Below are positions 44,146-52,094 of a stretch of DNA of 64,000 bases, in pieces. The translations under genes and the position numbers were made by a program. The stretch is from Clostridia bacterium (lineage in GTDB: Bacteria > Bacillota > Clostridia > Lachnospirales > Lachnospiraceae). The notes below the pieces were generated by a model. It saw only the letters and a program-made list of their open reading frames with translations, searched no databases and was not told the DNA's origin. The DNA lies in the NCBI GenBank assembly GCA_910576325.1, contig CAJTIM010000008.1, positions 62,001-126,000 of the forward strand, written 5' to 3'. The stretch's first letter is position 1, and each line of letters starts with the position of its first letter.

Positions 44146-44273
44146 AGGTTCACCTCCACTTCATCCCCCGGCTTTTTCTTAAACCCGATACCGCAGCCCA
44201 TCACCAATACCTCTTGGTTCTTTGCATCATAGGACTTTATGATATTGTTGTTAATGACCTTTATGACTTTCAT
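44142..44273 (-). pseudogene. Truncated BglG/LicT antiterminator: CAT RNA-binding domain remnant
   Basis: From ATG 44273 the product is only 43 residues: MKVIKVINNNIIKSYDAKNQ then EVLVMGCGIGFKKKPGDEVEVNL and a stop. This is the CAT RNA-binding domain of BglG/LicT antiterminators, cut about 12 residues before its normal end; both PRD domains are missing. Its RNA target is intact just upstream (44364-44392). Isolated complete CAT domains are known to be constitutively active; this one may be too short to dimerize. Loss of the rest plus EIIBC by one deletion is the simplest reading. Confidence 0.72.
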
Positions 44274-44313
44274 TCCCATCCGCTGCTTCACCGCCGTTTC
44301 TTTCGGATACAAG

Positions 44314-44392
44314 AAAAAGGCCATACCTTTCTCTTGTATCGACTCATCAATCGTTAAGAGAATGGTATAGCCTGCTTTACCAGTAACAATCC
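44314..44392 (-). promoter_or_regulatory. RAT antiterminator site overlapping a leader terminator
   Basis: On the minus strand 44392 to 44364 reads GGATTGTTACTGGTAAAGCA then GGCTATACC, matching the ribonucleic antiterminator of bgl/lic operons. Its last nine bases GGCTATACC pair with GGTATGGCC (44319-44327), followed by five T (44314-44318), forming the mutually exclusive terminator. Confidence 0.85.
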
Positions 44393-44520
44393 ATCTGTAA
44401 TAACTGCAAACATTTTAGCATGTTATAGTTTTCCTGTCAATTGAACTAACATATAAAATTTGATTTCGTTGTTTTTCACAATTATGGCGCATAAATTTTG
44501 GTTAAAAAAACAACTCCCCT

Positions 44521-45303
44521 CTAAAATCCGCCCCTGTGATGGCATCCATGTCCCCCGTGATGGCCGGAATTGCCGCTGCCCGGCGGCGTCTGGCTGCCAT
44601 TTCCTCCATGTCTGCGGCATCCCTCTATCCGGTTCTGAAGCTCTCCCATCGTCATGCCGTGGCAATCCTCCACCGTAACGCTTCCGTCATACTCGGACAG
44701 CTCCTGATAAGCCCGGTACTTTCCGAAAGACATTGCATGTTGGTGAGCTTCCTCCATACACTCTTTATCACTTACATAAGTCAGCACCGAAGCGCTCCGG
44801 GGCGAGGAAATTCCTGCAAGCTTCTGCGTGACGGTCTCAGCATTTTCGGAAACTACGGTAAATACCAAAAGAGAATTTTCCGAAAGATAGTTCTCTGCCG
44901 TCTCAAAATCCAGAAGCAGGCCCACGGCCTTGGGGTAAGGCAGATTCTTAAGCTCTACCTGTTCAAGAATCCTCTGTCCGTCCTCATTGTATGCATTTGC
45001 CGAAACTACTCTGCCCAGGCGGTTAATGCCCAGCTCAATAGAGGGATTGACGTCAATGCTCACATAGGTAACAGGTCTGCCGTAGAAGGTATAACCTCCG
45101 GTCCCGATCAGCAGAAGCAGGCAGGACAGCGCAAGCGCGAAGCGCGGCGCGTACATTCTGTGACCCATTCTATTCCCGGCCTTGTTTCCGGTTCGCTCTC
45201 CGTCTTTTTCCGCCTCCCGCCGTTCTTCCAGATAGCGCAGCGTACCGGCCTTAAGCTCGTTGGATGCTTTTATGCTGTTCATGCTTTTTTGAAGCTTATT
45301 CAT
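44521..45303 (-). CDS. RsgI-like membrane anti-sigma factor with His/Gly-rich C-terminus
   Basis: About 260 residues from ATG 45303, which overlaps the sigma-factor TGA (ATGA) and has GGAGG upstream. A short cytoplasmic part (ELKAGTLRYLEERREAEKD) is followed by one helix (FALALSCLLLLIGTGGYTF) and the extracellular RsgI-type core YVSIDVNPSIELGINRLGRVV with AENYLSENSLLVFTVVS. The tail after residue 230 is His/Gly rich (SGHHGGHGCHHRGG), suggesting metal binding. It should hold the ECF factor encoded just upstream and release it on an extracellular signal. Confidence 0.82.
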   Translation of the reverse strand: MNKLQKSMNSIKASNELKAGTLRYLEERREAEKDGERTGNKAGNRMGHRMYAPRFALALSCLLLLIGTGGYTFYGRPVTYVSIDVNPSIELGINRLGRVVSANAYNEDGQRILEQVELKNLPYPKAVGLLLDFETAENYLSENSLLVFTVVSENAETVTQKLAGISSPRSASVLTYVSDKECMEEAHQHAMSFGKYRAYQELSEYDGSVTVEDCHGMTMGELQNRIEGCRRHGGNGSQTPPGSGNSGHHGGHGCHHRGGF

Positions 45304-45788
45304 GCCCACTCACCTCCAAGCTGCCTGCGCAGAATTTCCTTTCCTCTGGAAAGCCAGGTGTAAATGGTGTTTTCCTTTCTTCCCAATATTTTTGCAATCT
45401 CCACTGCCGTATATTCTTCATAATAGAACAGATAAATGACATTTCTGTATTTTTCCGGAAGCTGAAGGACAGCCTCCAGAATATCATCGGAAAAGCTGTC
45501 CTGTATTTCACTTTCTTCTGCAATTATTTCCAGCGGGAGGCATTTTCTGTGGGAAAGCTTTCTCAGCCAGTCCGTGCAGGCGTTGATGGTTACACGGATA
45601 AACCACGCCTTTTCGTGCTCGCCGCTTGCAAAAGAGCCTTCATAAAGCAGATATTTCAAATATACGTTTTGAAACACATCCTCCGTGTCGTGGCTGTTCT
45701 TCAGATGCACGAAGCAGATTCTCCGCACCATATCCGCATATTCTTCCACAACACGCTTCACGTCCGCCGTGCTTTTCAAAGGCTCCAC
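45300..45788 (-). CDS. ECF RNA polymerase sigma factor
   Basis: A 162-residue sigma-70 family ECF factor. Region 2: MVRRICFVHLKNSHDTEDVFQNVYLKYL; region 4: LPEKYRNVIYLFYYEEYTAVEIAKILGRKENTIYTWLSRGKEILR. The start MEPLKSTADVKRVVEE is 73 bases downstream of the Cys/His-rich secreted-protein gene end. The anti-sigma gene is translationally coupled to it. Targets probably include its own operon and the secreted protein. Confidence 0.92.
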   Translation of the reverse strand: MEPLKSTADVKRVVEEYADMVRRICFVHLKNSHDTEDVFQNVYLKYLLYEGSFASGEHEKAWFIRVTINACTDWLRKLSHRKCLPLEIIAEESEIQDSFSDDILEAVLQLPEKYRNVIYLFYYEEYTAVEIAKILGRKENTIYTWLSRGKEILRRQLGGEWA

Positions 45789-45861
45789 TTCCTTTCGGAG
45801 CAGCCAATCAATGATGCCTCATATAATTGCTGTTCCTTTTGTTATACGGTCTTTGCAATGC

Positions 45862-46413
45862 TTAACGGTGATGACGGCCGCCGTGGTGACCACCGCCGTG
45901 ATGACCGTAATTGCCGCTGTTGGTATTCTGGTTCGTGATTCCGTAGCATCCGCCTCCATACTGGCAGGCGCCGTCTACAATGCATCCGCCGTCCCAGGGA
46001 CAGGTTTCGTTCTGGTAGCAGGGCGCGCCGCTGCAGATGCCTCCGTACTGACAGACGCCGTTCACATCACAGGTATTGTTGCCGGTGCAGTAGCCGTTCG
46101 CATAGCAGGCTGCATAGGTCGGTGCCGGATCCGGCGCCTGGGCCGGAGCTTCCGGCTGTTCTGCGGGAGCAGTTGTCGCAGTATTGCCGGCTGCCGCGGT
46201 AACCGGGGCAACATTATCTGTCGGCGCAGCATCGGCTATTGCATTATCCGCCGTACCGGATTTCTGATTCCTGTTGGCCGTGTATGTCACTGTGCGGATA
46301 CTTTTTGCCCGTCTGGAATGACTGCCGTGATGAGCCTGAACCACACCGGACATGCTTCCCGCCAGTACAAACGCCAACGCCAGAGATAACACGATTTTTA
46401 AACATCTTTTCAT
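45862..46413 (-). CDS. Secreted Cys-rich, His-tailed protein
   Basis: About 183 residues from ATG 46413 with AGGAGG upstream. Signal peptide KRCLKIVLSLALAFVLAGSM with cleavage near VQAHH; then a Pro/Ala/Thr-rich linker and a Cys-rich module of short repeats (CYANGYCTGNNTCDVNGVC, QYGGICSGAPCYQNETC, PWDGGCIVDGACQYGGGC), then a His/Gly tail (GHHGGGHHGGRHHR). About ten Cys and more than a dozen His suggest metal binding. The tail resembles that of the anti-sigma factor in the same cluster. I know no named family. Confidence 0.78.
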   Translation of the reverse strand: MKRCLKIVLSLALAFVLAGSMSGVVQAHHGSHSRRAKSIRTVTYTANRNQKSGTADNAIADAAPTDNVAPVTAAAGNTATTAPAEQPEAPAQAPDPAPTYAACYANGYCTGNNTCDVNGVCQYGGICSGAPCYQNETCPWDGGCIVDGACQYGGGCYGITNQNTNSGNYGHHGGGHHGGRHHR

Positions 46414-46439
46414 AATGGAAAACCTCCTATTCCAGTTCC

Positions 46440-46532
46440 GCAATATCTCCAACAGTACACATGTATGAAATCAATTTCCAGCCGCTTTATGATGCGTCTG
46501 TAAATCGATTTGTGTTCTGTTGGATATATTGC
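46440..46532. repeat. Palindromic ~95-bp element, copy 2
   Basis: GCAATATCTCCAACAG (46440-46455) and CTGTTGGATATATTGC (46517-46532) are near-perfect inverted ends; inside are ATCAATTTCCAG and ATCGATTTGTGT as in the copy at 42045-42145. TTCCAGTTCCGCAATATCT also recurs at 46430-46448 and 46536-46554. Confidence 0.68.
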
Positions 46533-46558
46533 TGTTTCCAGTTCCGCAATATCTGCTC

Positions 46559-46831
46559 TAATTCACACTTCATATATAATACGCTCAAAGGAATCCGATT
46601 CCTTTCAAAAAATTTATTTTTTATTTACTCTGTCCATCTCACCACCAATATCCGCTTTCCAATCTTTGGTTCCATTATATCACCTTACCCACACGGAAAC
46701 AATCATAACCTTCCAACATTCCTCTCAAATCTCTGATAAAAGGTTACTGTTCACTCCGTGACCAGTAACCGAAAAAACGCCGAAAAGGGCCTGACGGCTT
46801 ATTTCGCCGCAGACCCTTCACTGCCTGAATT
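46559..46831. other. Intergenic region with dispersed repeat and terminator
   Basis: No gene is supported. It contains a 26-base repeat unit at 46745-46770 (related to 55322-55347) and the terminator of the ABC permease at 46772-46818; the AT-rich part at 46560-46680 may hold the promoter of the secreted-protein gene. Confidence 0.5.
46772..46818 (-). terminator. Terminator after the FtsX-type permease gene
   Basis: Arms AAGGGCCTGACGGC (from 46785) and GCCGCAGACCCTT (to 46818) form an interrupted stem followed on the minus strand by CGGCGTTTTTT (46772-46777), 14 bases after the stop at 46832. Confidence 0.65.
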
Positions 46832-49039
46832 TTATATCATAGTATCATCCCGCAAAACCTCAGCCAGCCGAATCTTCCGTATATTCCTCCACCCAAGATA
46901 ATAAGCCAGCGCCACAGCTCCCAGAATGGCCAGCATAAAAACCCCAATCGGAATAAACGGCGCCACCGCCAAAAATTCCCCGGCCCCGAGATAACTCAGT
47001 TTCAGCATCCCTCTTACCACAAGAACCGCCAAAGGCAGCGTAATAAGAACCGGCCGCCCCGCAATCACCAAAGCCTCAATGCAGAACATCTTCCGAATCC
47101 CCTCCGGCGTCACGCCCACGGACAGATACCGGGCAAATTCCCGTTTTCTCTGGCGCACAAAGCCCAGCGTATTCGAAAACACATTGCCGATGCCAATCAC
47201 GGCAAGAAGCACGCAAAAGCTTCCTAATACCACTTTCATTCCCTGTATCTGCTTCCCATTCGTCTCATACTCCCGAATACGGTTCTCACCTTCCGTCTCA
47301 TAAGCTTTGGCAAGCCTTCCCTCAAGCTCCCTCTGTAAAACATCCAATTCCTCCAAGGTGACGCCCTCCCTGCCAAGAACACAGAGGGAAACATCCTCCT
47401 CCGCGCCTCCAAGCCGCCCCTTAATCTCACTCCACAGCGACGCCGGAACAATATGCACCAGTTCATAATAATCAAGGGTCGCGTATTCCTCCCGCAAAGC
47501 AGGCTCCTCCTTTGTATAAGCCAGAACCGGGATTTCCGCCGTCATTTCCTCCGCCCCGCTCTGCCTGAGGACGCTTGTACCGCTCTCCTTCACATAAGGA
47601 ACATAATCCGGGTGCCGGAAATCAGGGTTTGTCACATCGCGAATCTGATTGAGAATCACCGCGCCGTCAAGCCGCTGCTTTGCCCCAATCTGCTCACAAT
47701 AAGCCAGAAAGCTTGCATCATCCAGAATAACAACCGGCACATTCACCAGCCAGCCGCCTTCCGCCGGTACCGCCTCATTGCCGGAAGCATGGGAGAACCC
47801 GCCGAAAGCCTTCATATCCCCGCTCATTTCCTCCTCCGTGACAATTCGTTTTACTGCTGCCTTCTGATAAAAAATGGCGTTTTCCACCCCGGGAAGTCCC
47901 CGAATTTCCTCCGCATACTCCAGGGTATCCACCTCCGCACCGCGGACCGTCACCATAATATCCCACACATCCTGATACCGTTCAAAATACGTCTCCCTTG
48001 TGCTGATTTCCGCAGTGGCAAAAAAGCACTGCATTATGGTAAATGCCAAAGAAGACAGAACCAAAGACAGAGAGGCGGTCCGCAGAGATTTCCGCTGCGC
48101 CTTCAATGCATTTCCCGCCAGTTCCCCCTCCACTCCGAATAAAAACGTAAGAATACGGGAATTTCTTTTCCGCTTTAACTGCAATTCTCCTGTATCTTTC
48201 ATAGACTCCAAAGGCGTGTATCTGCTTAATCTGCGTGCCGGAATCCAAGCGGAAATCCATATAACGGCTGCCGTGGTCAACAGCGTCACTCCCAAAACCA
48301 ACGGATGGTATCCGAAAACTGCCGTATGACGGCCCGGAATATCACTCGCCAGCATATTTGTCAGATGCACCAATACCATACTGCCGCCAATGCCCAGAAG
48401 GTTCCCCGCCAGAACCGGCACGGCGCACAGCGCTGCCGCCTCCTGCAAAAGACATGTCCGGATCTGCTTCGGCGTTGCCCCGATGCTGGACAAAATACCA
48501 AACTGATGAAGCCGCCCGTTCATGGATACCGCAAAGGAATTGTGTATAATCACAATAAGCGATAAGGAAGCCAATACCAAAACAAACAGGTACATGGGAA
48601 ACAAAAGCCTCGGCGCCCTGTCCTGGGCGCTGCGCACAAGGTACATAGCCAGAAGCGAATAATGATAGTCCGTCATTTCCGGCGAAATCCCCACAGCTGC
48701 GGCAATTCGGGGCGTGTCCTCAAAAGCCGTTTCCATATGGTCAAAATAGAGATCCAACACAATTTTCTGTCCTTCGGACTCTTTCTCATTTACAACAGCA
48801 TCCCTTACATGGGCAAAATTCCGAACGGCTTCTATGGCTTCGCCGTCAAACTCCCCGGTAATACGGCTCTGCCAGCCGCCTTCCTCCAGTTCAATCCGTT
48901 CCACCTCATATTTCCACAGATTGTAAAATTCTCCGCAGAGCAGAGATAAAAGCAATGCGGAAATAAATGCCGCTGTTATCACGGACATGCTTGAAGAGCG
49001 ATTATGCTTGATATAGCTTGCCGAATAATCTTTCCACAT
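46832..49039 (-). CDS. FtsX/MacB-type ABC transporter permease
   Basis: About 735 residues from ATG 49039 (MWKDYSASYIKHNRSSSMSV) with GGAGGTGATCGT upstream. One N-terminal helix, a periplasmic-side loop, then two FtsX domains of three to four helices each (around residues 165-290 and 600-735), with the segment FGILSSIGATPKQIRTCLLQEA and its counterpart FARYLSVGVTPEGIRKMFCIEA as paired FtsX motifs. Two-FtsX permeases next to a two-component system are typical of peptide-antibiotic sensing or export in Firmicutes. It follows the ATPase gene by four bases. Confidence 0.88.
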   Translation of the reverse strand: MWKDYSASYIKHNRSSSMSVITAAFISALLLSLLCGEFYNLWKYEVERIELEEGGWQSRITGEFDGEAIEAVRNFAHVRDAVVNEKESEGQKIVLDLYFDHMETAFEDTPRIAAAVGISPEMTDYHYSLLAMYLVRSAQDRAPRLLFPMYLFVLVLASLSLIVIIHNSFAVSMNGRLHQFGILSSIGATPKQIRTCLLQEAAALCAVPVLAGNLLGIGGSMVLVHLTNMLASDIPGRHTAVFGYHPLVLGVTLLTTAAVIWISAWIPARRLSRYTPLESMKDTGELQLKRKRNSRILTFLFGVEGELAGNALKAQRKSLRTASLSLVLSSLAFTIMQCFFATAEISTRETYFERYQDVWDIMVTVRGAEVDTLEYAEEIRGLPGVENAIFYQKAAVKRIVTEEEMSGDMKAFGGFSHASGNEAVPAEGGWLVNVPVVILDDASFLAYCEQIGAKQRLDGAVILNQIRDVTNPDFRHPDYVPYVKESGTSVLRQSGAEEMTAEIPVLAYTKEEPALREEYATLDYYELVHIVPASLWSEIKGRLGGAEEDVSLCVLGREGVTLEELDVLQRELEGRLAKAYETEGENRIREYETNGKQIQGMKVVLGSFCVLLAVIGIGNVFSNTLGFVRQRKREFARYLSVGVTPEGIRKMFCIEALVIAGRPVLITLPLAVLVVRGMLKLSYLGAGEFLAVAPFIPIGVFMLAILGAVALAYYLGWRNIRKIRLAEVLRDDTMI

Positions 49040-49043
49040 ACGA

Positions 49044-49727
49044 TCACCTCCGCCGCTCATCGCCGATAATGCGTCCGTCCTCAATGGTGAGAATCCGCTC
49101 CGCCTCCAGAGCCGCTTTTTCATCATGGGTGATCAGAATAACGGTCTGATTCAGATTTCGGTTGGAGAGCTTCAGCATATCCATAATCTCCCTGGAATTT
49201 CTCTGATCCAGATTTCCCGTAGGCTCGTCGGCCAGAAGAAGCGCCGGGCGGTAAATCAAAGCCCGCGCAATGGCAACTCTCTGCTGCTGCCCTCCCGACA
49301 GCTGATTAGGCATCGCCTCAAGCCTTTCCGCTATGCCCAGGGTGCTCACCACCTTCTCAAAATATTCCTGATTCGGCTTCTTTTTATCCAGAGTCAGGGG
49401 CATAAGGATGTTCTTTCTTACCGTAAGGGTGGGAATCAGATTGTAAAACTGATATACCAGCCCCACCTTTCTGCGCCGGAAAATAGCGGCCTGTGTCTGA
49501 TTCAGCCCTGAAAGATCCGTTCCGTCTACGGTAACCTTCCCTTCCGTTGGCTTATCCACGCTGCCGAGGATATGCAGTAAGGTGGACTTTCCTGAACCGG
49601 AAGCGCCCACAATTGCTGCAAATTCTCCTTTGCTGACTGTCAAATCAATTCCGTCCAGCGCCGTTACCTGACTGCTTCCTGAGCCGTAGACCTTTCGGAC
49701 CCCTTCACACTTTAAAATTTCCATCAT
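49044..49727 (-). CDS. MacB/LolD-type ABC transporter ATPase
   Basis: A 227-residue ATPase: Walker A GASGSGKST, Q-loop LVYQFYNLIP, signature LSGGQQQRVAIARAL, Walker B LLLADEPTGNLD, H-loop LITHD. The DEPTGNLD box is characteristic of the MacB/LolD/FtsE exporters. AAGGAG precedes the start. Partner of the FtsX-type permease directly downstream. About 130 bases separate it from the histidine-kinase stop at 49856. Confidence 0.93.
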   Translation of the reverse strand: MMEILKCEGVRKVYGSGSSQVTALDGIDLTVSKGEFAAIVGASGSGKSTLLHILGSVDKPTEGKVTVDGTDLSGLNQTQAAIFRRRKVGLVYQFYNLIPTLTVRKNILMPLTLDKKKPNQEYFEKVVSTLGIAERLEAMPNQLSGGQQQRVAIARALIYRPALLLADEPTGNLDQRNSREIMDMLKLSNRNLNQTVILITHDEKAALEAERILTIEDGRIIGDERRR

Positions 49728-49855
49728 TATCTCCTTTCGTCTGCTTGCCTAGCTTTCCAGAGCGTACAGGGATTCCCAGGCAGTGTATCTCTTCTGTCTG
49801 CCTGTCTTTTGGATTTCCCCTTATAACTTATATTGTAGCAGGCGAAAGTTACAGC

Positions 49856-51205
49856 TCAGTGACTGTAAAACCGAATTTCAAAACAAGCTCCCCCGCCCGG
49901 TATATTTTTTGCCCGGATGATTCCGTTCTGACGCTCAATCAGCTCTTTTGAGAGGGCCAGTCCAATCCCGATTCCGCCCTCTCCCGCATTCTTTCCCCGG
50001 TAAAACCGCTCGAAAAGATGCGGGAGATCCTCCTTTGCAAAGCCTTCTCCCTCATCCCAAATAAGAATTTCCGTATACAGCGGATTCTGCCCGTAGGAGC
50101 AGCGAACCGTCCCGCCCCTGTTGTGCTCCATACAGTTTTTCATCAGATTCATAACGGCCTCCATCGTCCAGTCCGGATCTGCCGCTATTGCCATCTCCTG
50201 AAGCTCGGGGATGTCAATGGAAGTACCTGTCTCTGCAAATAACTCCTGCAAATTATCCGCAGCCAGAACAAGGAGCGTAAATACATCCACTTCCTTCTTA
50301 TGAAGAATCAACGCTCCCGCATCCAGCCGGGACAGCACAAGAAGAGCATCCTGCAAATGCGTAAGCCGCAAAATCTGCTTTTCCACCTGTTCCAAATGCC
50401 CCCTTCCCATCTCCGGCTTATCCATCTGTTCTGAAAGTCCCTCTTTACTTCTCTTTTGGCTCTCCGCCTGCTCCGAATTGTTTTCCTTACATTCCCGCTC
50501 CCCTATCTGTCCGGAATAGTTGCCTCTGCCCTCCTGCCTCATCATCTGCACCGACAAGGACATGGCCGTTATCGGCGTTTTTATCTGATGCGCAATATTG
50601 GAAAGATTCTCCGCAAACTCATTTTTCGCCTGTACTGCCGCATCCTTTGTCTGGTAGAGATAAGTGACATTCTTATAAATCGCATCCTCCAATTTGGAAA
50701 ATTCATCCTCCCCGGACGCAGCGAGAACAGGAGCTTTTCCCATAGGAACCTGTTCCAGATAATCAGTCAGGGCCTGAATCCGCAAAGACTCTTTTCGATT
50801 CCGATATAGAAAGGTAAGAAACAACAGCAGCATCCCTGCCAAAACTCCCGCAAAGGCAAAGAACACATCCTGCCCGTAAGCCGGTCCCGCAAAATCAGAT
50901 ACGCCATACCCCAGCGCGGCTAAAATATCCTCCTGCTCCCTGTCTGCCTGCCCGGAAGAATTATCCTGCGCCGTCTCATAAGACAAGCCGCCCTGCTGTT
51001 TCCGGGTATATTCTTTAAGGACGGCGGCAATGGTTTCCCTTGTTTCCGGCTCTTGCTCCGCCGTCTCTGCGCAAATGGTATTCAGCAGTTCAAACTGCCG
51101 CCTTCCTTCACGGCTCAGCACAAGCATAACCGCAAGGGCCGAAGCAATCAGGCTGACAGAGACCGCGGCGCCCACCGTAATAATGATATTCCTCCTGCTG
51201 CTCAT
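49856..51205 (-). CDS. Sensor histidine kinase
   Basis: About 449 residues from ATG 51205, overlapping the response-regulator stop (ATGA). Two membrane helices (residues ~8-28 and ~120-142) flank a short extracellular loop of about 90 residues rich in Glu/Gln; then the dimerization box LSNIAHQIKTPITAM with the phospho-His, N-box NLMKNCMEHN, G1 IWDEGEGFAKEDL and G2 GGIGIGLALSKEL. An unusual Glu/Gln/Arg-rich insert of about 45 residues follows the His box (GRGNYSGQIGERECKEN and on). Probably controls the ABC genes downstream. Confidence 0.9.
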   Translation of the reverse strand: MSSRRNIIITVGAAVSVSLIASALAVMLVLSREGRRQFELLNTICAETAEQEPETRETIAAVLKEYTRKQQGGLSYETAQDNSSGQADREQEDILAALGYGVSDFAGPAYGQDVFFAFAGVLAGMLLLFLTFLYRNRKESLRIQALTDYLEQVPMGKAPVLAASGEDEFSKLEDAIYKNVTYLYQTKDAAVQAKNEFAENLSNIAHQIKTPITAMSLSVQMMRQEGRGNYSGQIGERECKENNSEQAESQKRSKEGLSEQMDKPEMGRGHLEQVEKQILRLTHLQDALLVLSRLDAGALILHKKEVDVFTLLVLAADNLQELFAETGTSIDIPELQEMAIAADPDWTMEAVMNLMKNCMEHNRGGTVRCSYGQNPLYTEILIWDEGEGFAKEDLPHLFERFYRGKNAGEGGIGIGLALSKELIERQNGIIRAKNIPGGGACFEIRFYSH

Positions 51206-51918
51206 AGGCCCTCCTCCATACGATACCCCACGCTTCTGACCGTTTTCAGACACCTCGGCTGGCGGAGCTTATCCCGCAGCCGCTTCATAGTAACAGTTAA
51301 GGTATTGTCGTTTACAAAGCTGCCGTGAACATCCCAAACATGTTCCAGAATCTTTTCTCTCGTAACGGTTCTTCCCTTATTCTCCATTAAATACAGAAGC
51401 AATTCATACTCCGACACACTCAGACTGACTTCCTCCCCCTGATCGGAAGATTCCGGGGGACAGTCTCCCGACGTCTTGTCCCAATGACAGGAAACGGTTC
51501 TCCGTTCCCGATCTATCACAATCCCTCCGCAGGAAAGATACTGCTTTGCCGCATCACCGGTCCTGCGCAGCAGCGCCAGTATCCGCGAATAAAGCACCTC
51601 CAGCTCAAAGGGCTTTACCACATAATCATCCGCGCCGTTTTGGAAGCCGGAAACAATATCCGCCGTATCTCCCCGGACTGTCAGAAAGATAACGGGCAGC
51701 TCCTTCCAGGTTCTGCGAATCCACCGGCACAGACTGTCTCCCTGTCCGTCCGGCATATTCCAGTCCAGCAAAACACAGGTTGGCACATGAGTTCTCAAAG
51801 CCTGCTCCGCCTCCGAAAGAGCGGCGCACACTGTTACCCGAAGGCCCTTATTCTCCAAATATCCCTTGACTGCCCGCGCAATATCGGGATCATCCTCTAC
51901 ATAATAAATTTCAATCAT
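51202..51918 (-). CDS. OmpR-family response regulator
   Basis: A 238-residue regulator: receiver domain with YVEDDPDIARAV, phospho-Asp in CVLLDWNMPDG, Thr/Lys in FLTVRG and YVVKPFE; winged helix with LSVSEYELLLYLMENKGRTVTREKILEHVWD and NTLTVTMKRLRDKL. It is translationally coupled to the histidine kinase and precedes the ABC exporter genes, so it most likely activates them. Confidence 0.93.
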   Translation of the reverse strand: MIEIYYVEDDPDIARAVKGYLENKGLRVTVCAALSEAEQALRTHVPTCVLLDWNMPDGQGDSLCRWIRRTWKELPVIFLTVRGDTADIVSGFQNGADDYVVKPFELEVLYSRILALLRRTGDAAKQYLSCGGIVIDRERRTVSCHWDKTSGDCPPESSDQGEEVSLSVSEYELLLYLMENKGRTVTREKILEHVWDVHGSFVNDNTLTVTMKRLRDKLRQPRCLKTVRSVGYRMEEGL

Positions 51919-52026
51919 TTTCGTTCTCCGCCTTGCCGTCCGCTTTATATCGCTTTCATTTTTCTACTGCTTTATTATATCCGAAAATAATTACAGTTCC
52001 GTGACAGGAGAATGCTCTTTAAAAAA

Positions 52027-52066
52027 TTCCCTTGTAAAATGCCTGCAAAAGCATAAAACAAGGGAA
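52027..52066 (-). terminator. Terminator after the D,D-carboxypeptidase gene
   Basis: TTCCCTTGT (52027-52035) and ACAAGGGAA (52058-52066) form a 9-bp stem followed on the minus strand by six T, about 30 bases past the stop at 52095. Confidence 0.75.
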
Positions 52067-52094
52067 TACACAAGTTCTTAAATCTTCATACTTT

